Source: JABACD01 sp047639675
GTDB lineage: Bacteria; Planctomycetota; UBA1135; GCA-002686595
Assembly (NCBI GenBank): GCA_047639675.1
Contig: JBLIOI010000066.1
Location: 1-26,358, forward strand
Reading direction: 5' to 3'
DNA: 26,358 bases
Positions 1-7,645 of the stretch are shown in pieces. The notes below the pieces were generated by a model that ran no database searches, had not been told where the DNA came from, and saw only the letters and a program-made list of their open reading frames with translations. The translations under genes and the position numbers were made by a program. The stretch's first letter is position 1. Each line of letters begins with the position of its first letter.

Positions 1-1867
1 GCATCTTCAACATGAACTTGCCCGGCTTCTTCTTTTCGAGCTCAGCGTCGTCGATCGGCCACATGCGCTTGATCACCAAAGACTCAAAGATCGCGACCGA
101 AGAGCTAGTGATCATGTAGAGCGCCAACCCCGAAGCGTAGTTGTAGAACAAGAAGGCGAAGAAGACCTGCATGCCCATCATCATCTTGCGTGTCTGCTCC
201 TGCTTGGGATCGGTAGTCTCGGGCTGCGGCATCACTTTGTGCTGCATAATCCAAAGCACGATCATCACCAGCGGCAAGATGTTCAGATACTCGATCGTTC
301 CAATGAATGGCAGGTGTGTATTCAGGTTCATCTGCCACAACTGATCCGGCATCGAAAGGTCTTCCATCCACAAAATGAAGGGCTGATGGCGCAACTCGAA
401 GTGAACACGCAAAGCCTGGAACAAGCCGATGAAAACCGGGATCTGCAAGAACATCGGCATACAACCGCCGAGAGGAGGGAAGGCCCCTTCCTCTTGCATG
501 ATTTTGGCTTGTGCGTCGCGCTGCTTCTTCGGATCGTCTTTGTAGCGTTCCTTGTTAGCGTCGAGCAGCGGCTGCACGCGTTTCATCTTCTTAGAGAAGC
601 GAGCCATCGCTGTCTGCGCACGGCGGTTGAGCGGAAATAAGAACGCTCGCACGGTCAGCGTCATGAAGATAATCGCCCAACCCCAGTTTCCCAAAAACCC
701 GTGGTAAAAGGCGAGCAAGCTAGTGACCCCGTTCGCCACCGGCGAGAACATGCCGATGTCATCGTCAAGCAACTCTTCGAAGTCAGGATTGGCAGCCGAC
801 AACAACTCACGCTTCTTGGGGCCAGCGTAGATGTTGTAGCCCAAGCTGAATGTCTCCCCGACAGGAGGCACGGGCATCTGCAAGGTCAAGTCACAGACAA
901 CGTACTTCCACGCATCACTCGCATCCTCATCAGGATTCGCATTCAGCCAGCCCCTGTCCTCCACCCGGCGATAGCTTGCGCCAATGACCGCCTTGGATTC
1001 CTTCGCGTTGAGAGGTGCAGCGAGGAAGGCGAAGAACTTGTTGTGTACGCCCGCGAAAGCCAAGTTCGACGAAGTCGGCGAGGGGAGCGGGCCGATGCGA
1101 TCACTTTCGCCGGACCCCTTGGCCTTGGTTTCGATTTCAAAACCGCCAGAGTCAAATTCCCAAGCTGCAATGGATTGCGGCTCCTCATAGAACGCCTCGT
1201 CGCCGTTCGGCTTGACCACATCGGCGGGCGTGAAGACGAACTGCTTCAGTCCTGCGAGCTGCGGGGCGCTCTTGTTCTCGATCTCAAAATCGAAGCGCAA
1301 TTCATAGCCGTCGATGGCGACAAGTCGCTTGCGGAAGACAACGCCGGTGCCCGGTGCGTAGCTGAACTCGATTCCGGGTTCGGCTCCTTCCAGAAAACGG
1401 TGCTCCCAAAGCACATCCCCTAGCGGCTCGACCAGAAGCACCTTGGCTGATTCACTCGCGGTGATCGCGAGCGAACCGGTGCTGCCATTGGCGCCCTGAA
1501 TTGAAGAAATCAACTCGACCCGATTCGCCGGATCCGTGCCCTCTCCGCCTTCTGCGCCAAGCTCAGTCGAGAAGTCGCCCAGATTCATCGAGAGCAATAG
1601 AGCTCCACGATTCGTAAAGGTGAGTTCGTAGGAACCGGGTTCGCCGACCTGGCCCAGGGACAGTTGGATTTCTTGCTCTTCGGTCGCGGCGGTAACGTCG
1701 TTACCAGCTGGGACTTCAGCATAGCCCTCGAGACGATCTTCGACGAGTAGAGTCTCCGGACCGGAAGCGGTATCGGAGCCATCCTGCGGCAAGGGCGGGT
1801 TGAACACGTTCCAGGCCATTAAGACCATGAACGACAGAATCAGAAACAGAGGGAGACGCTTTTCCAA
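1..1867 (-). CDS. yidC: Membrane protein insertase YidC (C-terminal end off the left edge)
   Basis: YidC/Oxa1 insertase, which inserts and folds inner-membrane proteins with or without SecYEG. Reading the minus strand from a TTG at 1867 gives an N-terminal segment (EKRLPLFLILSFMVLMAW) typical of the YidC signal-anchor helix. A long periplasmic beta-rich domain follows (about residues 25-360), as in Gram-negative YidC. The conserved core comes next: a TVRAFLFPLNRRAQ segment with the groove arginine, a charged cytoplasmic loop (KKMKRVQPLL), the GGCMPMFLQIPVFIGLFQAL helix and the final transmembrane helices. At the left edge the frame is still open in a lysine-rich tail, so about 622 residues are visible and only the extreme C-terminus is missing. 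A stop at 1879-1877 lies just upstream, and TTG is the only start that keeps the anchor helix; no good Shine-Dalgarno is seen. It lies 94 nt downstream of the phosphoesterase gene and may be co-transcribed with it. Identification is secure; the start is probable. Confidence 0.95.
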   Translation of the reverse strand, partial: MEKRLPLFLILSFMVLMAWNVFNPPLPQDGSDTASGPETLLVEDRLEGYAEVPAGNDVTAATEEQEIQLSLGQVGEPGSYELTFTNRGALLLSMNLGDFSTELGAEGGEGTDPANRVELISSIQGANGSTGSLAITASESAKVLLVEPLGDVLWEHRFLEGAEPGIEFSYAPGTGVVFRKRLVAIDGYELRFDFEIENKSAPQLAGLKQFVFTPADVVKPNGDEAFYEEPQSIAAWEFDSGGFEIETKAKGSGESDRIGPLPSPTSSNLAFAGVHNKFFAFLAAPLNAKESKAVIGASYRRVEDRGWLNANPDEDASDAWKYVVCDLTLQMPVPPVGETFSLGYNIYAGPKKRELLSAANPDFEELLDDDIGMFSPVANGVTSLLAFYHGFLGNWGWAIIFMTLTVRAFLFPLNRRAQTAMARFSKKMKRVQPLLDANKERYKDDPKKQRDAQAKIMQEEGAFPPLGGCMPMFLQIPVFIGLFQALRVHFELRHQPFILWMEDLSMPDQLWQMNLNTHLPFIGTIEYLNILPLVMIVLWIMQHKVMPQPETTDPKQEQTRKMMMGMQVFFAFLFYNYASGLALYMITSSSVAIFESLVIKRMWPIDDAELEKKKPGKFMLKM

Positions 1868-1961
1868 ACCAGGATATCAGCGCGTGGCGCTGCGATGGGT
1901 GTCGGAGAAAGGGGATAGCGCGAAGCGCGCAGAATCGGGAGCAAGCTCGCGATACGCTGGT

Positions 1962-2819
1962 TTAGCGACCGGCGTAGAGGCGCTCCGCCAAGTAGTCAGG
2001 GAGCTCAGGTACCGCACGAATCAGCGACGCTGCGGTTTCGATGTCATATTCCAAACGAATGAACTGAACGGCTTCACCGTCAAAAATCACATAGGACAAT
2101 CGCGGGTTGCCGTCGCGCGGCTGCCCAACGGATCCAACATTGACAATGGCGCGCTTGCCCGGTCCGACGCTGAGAGCGTAGGGACCTTCCGTTTGGCTCG
2201 GCGTGTAGATTCGGCCGTCTTCGTAGTAAACCGCGGGAACGTGGCTGTGACCGACAAAGCAGATGTCACGTTCCATCGCGGCGAAGTTCGCGCGCATCTT
2301 CGGATGGTCATGTATGTCGCGGGGCAGCATGTACTCGCGAACATGTTCACGCGGACTGCCGTGGGCGTACATGGCCTTCTCATCACAGAGGGATGCTTCC
2401 AGCTCGCCGATGAAGTCCCAGTACCCCATCCCCTCATCTGCTGCACCGCCGGAGGTGATTTCGCTGTGCGTCCACTCGATGGCGGCGCGCGCCTTCGGGT
2501 TGAAGTCTTCAGCACTCGTCAGCAGCGCTTCCTCGTGGTTGCCCTTGAGACATAGCCCATCTTCGAGAGCCGTCCCGTCATCGAACTTCGCGTCCGTGCC
2601 ACAGATCTGCATCACGATGTCAAGGGCTTCGCGAGGCTGGGATCCATAGCCGACGATATCACCACAACACACGAAACGTCGGACACCGCGCTCGCGGGCA
2701 TCCGCTACTGCGGCGCTCAGCGCAGGGATATTCCCGTGCAGGTCAGAGATAATGGCTGTTAGAAAATAGGTCACAAGCGCTTGGAACGAAGAAAGTCGGA
2801 GAGCAGCCAGAAGTACCAC
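1962..2819 (-). CDS. Calcineurin-like metallophosphoesterase, YfcE/PF12850 type
   Basis: Cytoplasmic dinuclear-metal phosphoesterase. The metal-binding signatures appear in order: SDLHGN (D-x-H), CGDIVGYG (GD), KGNHEE (GNH) and VGHSHVP (GHSH). The length (270-285 residues) is normal for single-domain members, and there is no signal peptide. The physiological substrate cannot be told; members act on phosphodiesters, nucleotides or phosphoproteins. Two GTG starts are possible. The one at 2819 has GAGGTGA immediately before it, which is closer than usual. The one at 2774 (VTYFLTAIISDLHGN) matches the usual family N-terminus but has no clear ribosome site. A sigma70-like promoter sits at 2842-2870. 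The upstream gene on the same strand is the phosphoglycosyl transferase (63 nt away) and the downstream gene is yidC. Family call is firm; start and substrate are open. Confidence 0.88.
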   Translation of the reverse strand: MVLLAALRLSSFQALVTYFLTAIISDLHGNIPALSAAVADARERGVRRFVCCGDIVGYGSQPREALDIVMQICGTDAKFDDGTALEDGLCLKGNHEEALLTSAEDFNPKARAAIEWTHSEITSGGAADEGMGYWDFIGELEASLCDEKAMYAHGSPREHVREYMLPRDIHDHPKMRANFAAMERDICFVGHSHVPAVYYEDGRIYTPSQTEGPYALSVGPGKRAIVNVGSVGQPRDGNPRLSYVIFDGEAVQFIRLEYDIETAASLIRAVPELPDYLAERLYAGR

Positions 2820-2841
2820 TCACCTCGAAACGGGGGCGAGG

Positions 2842-2870
2842 ATTATCTCTATGGATTGCCGCCGGGGCAA
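2842..2870 (-). promoter_or_regulatory. Sigma70-like promoter for the phosphoesterase gene
   Basis: On the minus strand, a -35 TTGCCC (2870-2865), a 17-nt spacer and a -10 GATAAT (2847-2842) match the housekeeping consensus at 4/6 and 5/6 positions. The predicted transcript would begin near 2835, 16 nt before the GTG at 2819. The -35 overlaps a small hairpin (TTGCC-CCGGC-GGCAA). This is read by eye and untested. Confidence 0.45.
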
Positions 2871-2882
2871 CAGCTTGAGCCC

Positions 2883-3854
2883 CTAGAGCCCAGTCTTTTG
2901 TGCCAGACCGTCGCTTTCGGCCACGATTTGTGGCTCACGGGTCCAAATGCACGCGGCTAGGTAGAGGATTGCGGTGCCAGAGACGCCAAATATGTCCGAA
3001 TGGAAGAGGGCAGGCAAGCTGATTCCTGTGAGGAGCAGCGCGAGCGGAATGGGGCTCAAGCCGCGCCGTTGCAGACGGTGGGCAAGATGGCGCCGATCTC
3101 CAACCCAGGGAGCGCTGCCCTGGGCCAGCCGAAGGAGAGCAACCCGCGCCAAATCGAGCAAGGGAAGCATCAGAGCCATTCTAGCGCCGGGGGTCATCAG
3201 GAGCGCCAAGCCTAGAAGCTGGCTACCGCCATCACCGAGATAGGCCACGGGATCGGCCCCTATCGCCCCTTTCCCGCTCGAGCGCCGCAGCACTAAGTTC
3301 GGAATTAGGAAGGCCAGAACTGCCGGAGCCAGAGGAGAGCCCGCCACCAAGAATCCCGCCCCACCCACCGAGCTGGCTGCGCCATCGGCATTGTCGAAGG
3401 TATTGACTCCGTTTTGAAAGACCAGGGCTGCGAAGAGGGCCAGCGCCCCCTGACTGAGAGCCTCTGGGCTCAAATCCAGTTGGCCGCCAAGCCCGCTCGG
3501 GAAGAGAAACAATGCCCCTAAAAGAGTCCCCGCCAGCGCTTGCAAGGTGAGCTTCGTCAGCGGACGTAATCCCGTCGCGCGCGCATCGTCCAACATGCCG
3601 CTTGCTAAGGCGATGATCAGCGCCAAAATGCCCAGAGGCCTCGCGAAAATCGCAAGCTCGGCGCCGCACAACTCCTGCCCGAACCAGACCATTCCGATCG
3701 AGAGCCCACCTATCGCTGGAACCGCTGCCAGCTGCAGCTTGCGCGCGGCGTCTTGACCAATAGCAGCATCCCCCCAGGCCCGATTCCGCCAGATCGCCAC
3801 AAGCAATAAGCTCATGAGGAAACAGGCGAATCCACTAGCTAGCGCTTGAATCAA
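2883..3854 (-). CDS. WecA/MraY-family polyprenyl-phosphate phosphoglycosyl transferase
   Basis: Integral inner-membrane enzyme of the polyprenyl-phosphate N-acetylhexosamine-1-phosphate transferase (PNPT) family. It transfers a sugar-1-phosphate from a UDP-sugar to undecaprenyl phosphate, the first lipid-linked step of a surface glycan. Family motifs are visible in order: PAIGGL, GMLDDARATGLRPLTKL (the Mg-binding DD), NTFDNADGAA (equivalent of NxxDGxDG), AYLGDGGSQLLGLAL (equivalent of MGDxGS) and DRRHLAHRLQRRGLS (DRxHxxHRL). There are about ten hydrophobic helices in 323 residues, a normal length. The third motif has Asn-Ala-Asp-Gly where most members have Asp-Gly-Xaa-Asp-Gly. The TTG start at 3854 overlaps the nadD stop by 4 nt (TTGA), implying coupled translation. 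MraY itself is unlikely because no murein genes are adjacent; the WecA/TagO type is more likely, with sugar substrate unknown. Confidence 0.83.
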   Translation of the reverse strand: MIQALASGFACFLMSLLLVAIWRNRAWGDAAIGQDAARKLQLAAVPAIGGLSIGMVWFGQELCGAELAIFARPLGILALIIALASGMLDDARATGLRPLTKLTLQALAGTLLGALFLFPSGLGGQLDLSPEALSQGALALFAALVFQNGVNTFDNADGAASSVGGAGFLVAGSPLAPAVLAFLIPNLVLRRSSGKGAIGADPVAYLGDGGSQLLGLALLMTPGARMALMLPLLDLARVALLRLAQGSAPWVGDRRHLAHRLQRRGLSPIPLALLLTGISLPALFHSDIFGVSGTAILYLAACIWTREPQIVAESDGLAQKTGL

Positions 3855-4483
3855 GGCAATTTCCGGTACAGACCGGCGCGCTCAATGTAATCCGCAAGGG
3901 GCTTGGGCAGGAGCACACTGTGTGCTCCCCCCACTTCAAGTTGTACACGTAATTCAGTGGACGAGATTTCAACCGCAGGATCTTGAACAAGGCCCCTTCG
4001 CAAGCGCTCTAGCGCAGTCTCCGACAAGCGGCCTTGCAGGGCTTCGACGAGCTCCTCTGGATTGCCTTCCCGGTGAATCACGATAGGTTGAGCCAAGGCC
4101 AGAATCTCCTCTACATCCCGCCAATCGGGAAGCCCAGCCAGGTTGTCGGTGCCGAGAATCAGATGCAGCTGGGCGGAAGTCTCTGCAGAGATTTCGCGCA
4201 ACGTGTCGGCGGTGAAAGATGGGCCAGCACGCGCCAGCTCGCGGGCGTCCACCCGGAACTCCGGTCGCTCATTAATTAGAAGTCGAAGAAGCTCCACCCG
4301 CTGCTCCCCAGCCGCCAACCTGCGCCCTGGCTTGTGGGGCGGCCTGGCTGCAGGAATAAAAAGCACGCGCTCCAGATTAAAAGTGGCGAGCGCCGCCTCG
4401 GCTGCATGCAGGTGCCCCAGGTGAGGTGGATCAAACGAGCCGCCCAGGACGCCAAGGCGGCTAATTGTGCTATCCAGTGTCAA
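3851..4483 (-). CDS. nadD: Nicotinate-nucleotide adenylyltransferase
   Basis: NadD adenylylates nicotinate mononucleotide to deamido-NAD in the cytoplasm, a late step of NAD synthesis. The N-terminus has the nucleotidyltransferase signature LGVLGGSFDPPHLGHLHAA (T/HxGH class), followed by LFIPAARPPHK, LILGTDNLAGLPDWRD (GxD, substrate binding) and the late ISSTELR motif (ISSTxIR). At 210 residues it is of usual size. The start is TTG at 4483, supported by a strong GGGAGG 6 nt upstream (4495-4490), the clearest ribosome site in the window. The gene heads a minus-strand pair with the phosphoglycosyl transferase (4-nt overlap). Functionally the two are unrelated, so the overlap probably reflects genome compaction. 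Confidence 0.94.
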   Translation of the reverse strand: MTLDSTISRLGVLGGSFDPPHLGHLHAAEAALATFNLERVLFIPAARPPHKPGRRLAAGEQRVELLRLLINERPEFRVDARELARAGPSFTADTLREISAETSAQLHLILGTDNLAGLPDWRDVEEILALAQPIVIHREGNPEELVEALQGRLSETALERLRRGLVQDPAVEISSTELRVQLEVGGAHSVLLPKPLADYIERAGLYRKLP

Positions 4484-4489
4484 ATCCCG

Positions 4490-4495
4490 CCTCCC
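4490..4495 (-). promoter_or_regulatory. Ribosome binding site deciding the nadD TTG start
   Basis: GGGAGG on the minus strand lies 6 nt before the TTG at 4483. It is the strongest Shine-Dalgarno in a window where most genes have weak ones or none, and it justifies a TTG start. Confidence 0.7.
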
Positions 4496-4639
4496 GGCGC
4501 CCCAGAACTTAGCCTAGAGCGGTAACCGGCCCGTCCCTGCGGGTAGGAGAGGCCAGTCGCCCAAGAGGCAACACCTGTGTTTTCATTCCATCGATTCACG
4601 ATCCAGGGATCTTAGGGGCCGAAGGGGCATCCCGCCACG

Positions 4640-4668
4640 TTGACCACCCCGCCATCGATCCCTAGACT
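4640..4668 (+). promoter_or_regulatory. Sigma70-like promoter of the 189-residue lipoprotein gene
   Basis: TTGACC (4640-4645, 5/6 to TTGACA), a 17-nt spacer and TAGACT (4663-4668, 4/6 to TATAAT) form the best housekeeping-type promoter seen on the plus strand. Predicted start is near 4675, giving a leader of about 130 nt before the ATG at 4806. The leader contains a small hairpin, GAGCT-GCA-AGCTC. The rest of the 322-nt divergent gap between nadD and this gene (4484-4805) shows no other convincing feature. Confidence 0.55.
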
Positions 4669-4805
4669 GTGCCCCACTATTGGGGAGGCCCTATTCTGAA
4701 GCTGGACATTCGGCCAGCCGCAGGCGAGACTCTCCTCAGTTCTTCGAGCTGCAAGCTCGGTTCCCCATCGTTAGGCCCAGATCACTGCTGGTTCCCACTG
4801 CATAC

Positions 4806-5375
4806 ATGAACACCACCGCCCTGCTCAGCGCCGCGGCTACCGCGCTTCTGTTCTCAAGCTGCGTTTCGAGCCCCAGTCAAGCCCACGAACACTGGAGTTC
4901 AGATTCCCTCGCTCCGCGGGTCGCTCGCGTCATGCTCGGTTACGATGCCGACGTTGACGGATCCTACCGCGAGTACCAGTGGCAGAATAAGCTGCACATC
5001 GCCAAGACCTTGCAGCGCCACCTCCTCAACTGGAACCCGGACAACCCGTTCCAGGAATCAGACCCGGACTACTACGCAGCTCGTCCGATCAACAGTCCGC
5101 TGCCGAACCCGCTGAACTACTTCCACGTGGAGTCGGTCGTTATGGGTGCTGTCATCTTGGCCTCCGGCGGTACCTTCATCCCGCTTCCGATCGATTCAAT
5201 CATCGGAACCTTGGAGCCCGGCGGCGAAGAGGAGTTTGTCGCAGGACTCTCGACCGCCTTCATGCCTCTGCGCGTTCTGACAGTCTCCTTCTTGGACGAC
5301 GCCTTGAACCTGCCTGCTTACGGTGACCAGCAAAACGAAGCACACGTTTCGTCGCACTCTACGCCCACCAAGTAG
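4806..5375 (+). CDS. Small exported lipoprotein of unknown function (189 aa)
   Basis: No family is recognised. Starting at the ATG at 4806, the N-terminus (MNTTALLSAAATALLFSSC) is a short hydrophobic export signal ending in a lipobox-like FSSC, so Cys19 is probably lipidated and the protein membrane-anchored. The -3 Phe is uncommon. The mature part begins with a hydrophilic Trp/Tyr/Asp-rich stretch (HEHWSSD, DADVDGSYREYQWQNK, NWNPDNPFQESDPDYY). It then has one hydrophobic segment (VESVVMGAVILASGGTF, about residues 102-118), an acidic GGEEEF patch and a His/Ser-rich tail. The frame is open upstream to a TTG at 4680, but that extension would bury the export signal, so it was rejected. With its own promoter and a perfect terminator 22 nt downstream, the gene is monocistronic and plausibly well expressed. 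Export is fairly sure; function is unknown. Confidence 0.78.
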   Translation: MNTTALLSAAATALLFSSCVSSPSQAHEHWSSDSLAPRVARVMLGYDADVDGSYREYQWQNKLHIAKTLQRHLLNWNPDNPFQESDPDYYAARPINSPLPNPLNYFHVESVVMGAVILASGGTFIPLPIDSIIGTLEPGGEEEFVAGLSTAFMPLRVLTVSFLDDALNLPAYGDQQNEAHVSSHSTPTK

Positions 5376-5396
5376 TCCGTCGAGTATAGATTCACG

Positions 5397-5433
5397 AGAG
5401 AGGCGCCCGCAGTTATGCGGGCGCCTCTCTTTG
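5397..5433 (+). terminator. Intrinsic terminator between the lipoprotein gene and miaA
   Basis: A perfect 15-bp inverted repeat (5397-5411 with 5416-5430), a 4-nt GTTA loop and a following CTCTCTTTGATTT tract on the plus strand. It lies 22 nt after the lipoprotein stop and 34 nt past the stop of convergent miaA, so it may serve both. The T-rich side favours the plus direction. Confidence 0.88.
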
Positions 5434-5466
5434 ATTTAACGAAGACCCCCATTCGCAACGCCCGTT

Positions 5467-6420
5467 TTACCAGCCGAATGCTTCGAGCGCCGTGGCACAC
5501 AGCCGATCGAGGTCATGCTCGACCTCGCCATCCAACCAATTGATCTCTTCAAACTTGCGATACCAGGTACGCTGTTTCCGGGCGAATTGACGCGTTCGCA
5601 GAGCGATTAGCGTAGTGCAATCCTCACGATCAATTTCTGAATCTGCTAGCTGCAAGATTTCCGCATAACCCAAGGCTTGGATGGCGGTCGGGCCGAAGCC
5701 AATGCCGGCGCGGATGCGTGTAGCCTCCTCCACCCAGCCGGCATCGAGCATGCGATGCGTGCGCGCCAAGATGCGCGCGTCCAAGTCCGGAACCGCATGG
5801 CCGACGCCTACCAGACGCCGTGAGTGCCCCGGACTCTTTGCGCCTGCTGCGTCCTTCCACTCGCTCTGCCACGCGGAAAGCGTGCGGCCAGTTTGCTCAT
5901 AGACTTCCAAGGCACGCACCACGCGACGTGTGTCGTTTGGATGCAAGCGCCCGGCGCTCTCGGGGTCAACCGTGCTGAGTCGTGCATGCTGTTCGACGAG
6001 GCCAATCTCGAGCGCTTCGCGCTCCAGGCGCTCACGAAGTTCCAAGTCCGCCGGCGGGCCCTCGAAAATCCCGTGAGTCAGAACCTTCAGGTAGAAGGCT
6101 GTCCCGCCCACAAAGAGCGCTCGGGCGCCGCTGGCCTCGATCGACTCCAGGACTGGTTTCAGATCTGTCAAGAAGCGCTGAACGTCATAGCGCAGGTCAG
6201 TTTCCACCAGATCGATCATGTGGTGTGGAACACGCTCGCGCATTGCCCGGTCCGGCTTGGCCGTCCCAATGTCCATGCCGCGGTAGACGAGCATCGAATC
6301 CAGCGAGATTATCTGCGCTCCCGCCCGCTCAGCCACGGCCATCGCAAGTTCGCTCTTGCCCGCCGCTGTGGGACCAACGAGGGCACATATCTCAGAGCAC
6401 AGGGGTAAGGATTGGTTCAT
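5467..6420 (-). CDS. miaA: tRNA dimethylallyltransferase MiaA
   Basis: MiaA transfers a dimethylallyl group from DMAPP to N6 of A37 in tRNAs reading UNN codons. The P-loop VGPTAAGKSELA, the SLDSMLVYRGMDIGTAKP motif, PHHMIDLV, the FVGGTAFYLKVLTHG segment, a DTRRVVRALEV segment (RRxxRALE) and a C-terminal RTRQFARKQRTWYRKF (tRNA binding) are all present. The length of 317 residues is normal. The ATG at 6420 is preferred because AGAAGAG lies 6 nt before it; a GTG two codons upstream (6426) is possible. It is convergent with the lipoprotein gene and divergent from the secreted protein at 6511. Hfq often follows miaA in proteobacteria but does not here. Confidence 0.95.
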   Translation of the reverse strand: MNQSLPLCSEICALVGPTAAGKSELAMAVAERAGAQIISLDSMLVYRGMDIGTAKPDRAMRERVPHHMIDLVETDLRYDVQRFLTDLKPVLESIEASGARALFVGGTAFYLKVLTHGIFEGPPADLELRERLEREALEIGLVEQHARLSTVDPESAGRLHPNDTRRVVRALEVYEQTGRTLSAWQSEWKDAAGAKSPGHSRRLVGVGHAVPDLDARILARTHRMLDAGWVEEATRIRAGIGFGPTAIQALGYAEILQLADSEIDREDCTTLIALRTRQFARKQRTWYRKFEEINWLDGEVEHDLDRLCATALEAFGW

Positions 6421-6510
6421 AGACACTCTTCTCGCAGAATACCGAACTCTTCCGTAGAACGTGTACCTAGATTGCGTTGCTCTAGTAGTACTCCAAGAGA
6501 ATTAGCCCTA

Positions 6511-7503
6511 ATGCAAATCCGAACCGTCGCCCAACTCTGCCTGCTCTTCTGCTTCCTCGCACCCCAAGTAACGGGGCAAGATACCCAGCCAGAGAAACAA
6601 GACCCTCCCGGTAGCCGCTTTGGCAATCGCTTCAAATCGAAGTCTATTGTCAAAGAGCTGCGCCGAGCCGACGGATCGGTGGTTCTTCCAGGGGAGCTGC
6701 CCGCCAATGCCACAGATGCCGCGCGCGCAGCTTGGAGCGCAATCGTGGCCAGCATGGGCAGCGAAGAACCGATGGAGTCTTTTCTGCTCCACTTCCGCTT
6801 GCGTCTGCGCAATCCCGGGAACCAGCAAAGCAACGACCTCAACCTAGCCTTCAGCTTCCTCTCACCGTCCTTCGTGCGCGCCAAGTTCGAGTCCAATCGC
6901 AGCCTTTTGCGCGGACCTCTCGGCGACTACCTGATCGACAATGATGAAGTCATCAAGCTTTTCACCCGTGAAGGGGCCGAGGACAAAAAGCAGCTGGATC
7001 AAATGGCATCAATCGCCAGTAACTTCGTCAGCTTGACGACTCCGGTCGCAATGCGACTCACGAGCTTGAAATTGTTGGAAACGCTGCCTGAAGAAATTTT
7101 TGGCATGCATCGTAGCGCTGCGGGAAAACTGAGTTGGATCGAAGTCACGAGCCCGGATTTTTTCCTCCAAGGCTCCACTGTCCTCTCGGGTCAATCGGAA
7201 CCAATTCTCTATCGAGCACGCCTAGGTGTCGACCCTAAGTCAAAAGCCATTCGCATGGCACTGATTCATCGTATAGATGGCACCAAGCTCTCCCCCAGCG
7301 GCGCCATGTTCCTCAATCTCGCAAAACACGTGGAGCGTTCCGATCTACTGGTCCCGCACCAGATAGAAGTGTTCGATTTAGACCCGCAACTACGCTCGAC
7401 AAGTTCGCGCCCAAAGCCGAGTTCGATGCTCTACCTCGACGCCAAGCGTGGACGGTTCCAGGCTCACTTGGATGAGAATGACTTCTTGCCGCCGACGAAG
7501 TGA
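6511..7503 (+). CDS. Secreted protein of unknown function, possibly LolA-like fold (330 aa)
   Basis: No family is recognised with confidence. The ATG at 6511 begins a clear Sec signal peptide (MQIRTVAQLCLLFCFLAPQVTGQ) with likely cleavage after VTG or TGQ and no lipobox. The frame is open further upstream to 6412, but that would bury the signal. The mature protein has amphipathic beta-strand-like stretches: FLLHFRLRLRNP, SFVRAKFESNRSLLRGPLGDYLIDNDEVIKLF and SKAIRMALIHRIDGT. It also has a helical TREGAEDKKQLDQMA segment. Such a pattern of strands wrapping one helix could fit a LolA/LolB-like lipid-carrier fold, but this is inference from shape alone. It is divergent from miaA and convergent with mutL. 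The 142 nt between its stop and mutL (7504-7645) hold no terminator or gene that I can see. Confidence 0.72.
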   Translation: MQIRTVAQLCLLFCFLAPQVTGQDTQPEKQDPPGSRFGNRFKSKSIVKELRRADGSVVLPGELPANATDAARAAWSAIVASMGSEEPMESFLLHFRLRLRNPGNQQSNDLNLAFSFLSPSFVRAKFESNRSLLRGPLGDYLIDNDEVIKLFTREGAEDKKQLDQMASIASNFVSLTTPVAMRLTSLKLLETLPEEIFGMHRSAAGKLSWIEVTSPDFFLQGSTVLSGQSEPILYRARLGVDPKSKAIRMALIHRIDGTKLSPSGAMFLNLAKHVERSDLLVPHQIEVFDLDPQLRSTSSRPKPSSMLYLDAKRGRFQAHLDENDFLPPTK

Positions 7504-7645
7504 AGCGGGACGGGGCACCCTATGGATTCCCCACAAGGCTTGCTCCGCTAGACCCCGAACTTAGGGCAGGGGGCATTTGGCGGGCTGGCGTAACCGTTCA
7601 CCCTAGAGCCACTAGCAAGGATCACGCTTCCCCCAACCACGAAAA

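Noticed and set aside
701..1423. 240-codon plus-strand frame antisense to yidC
   Set aside because: It lies wholly opposite the firmly identified yidC; long antisense frames are expected in GC-rich DNA.
4680..4805. 42-codon N-terminal extension of the 189-residue lipoprotein
   Set aside because: It overlaps the predicted transcription start region and would place the signal sequence and lipobox in the protein interior.
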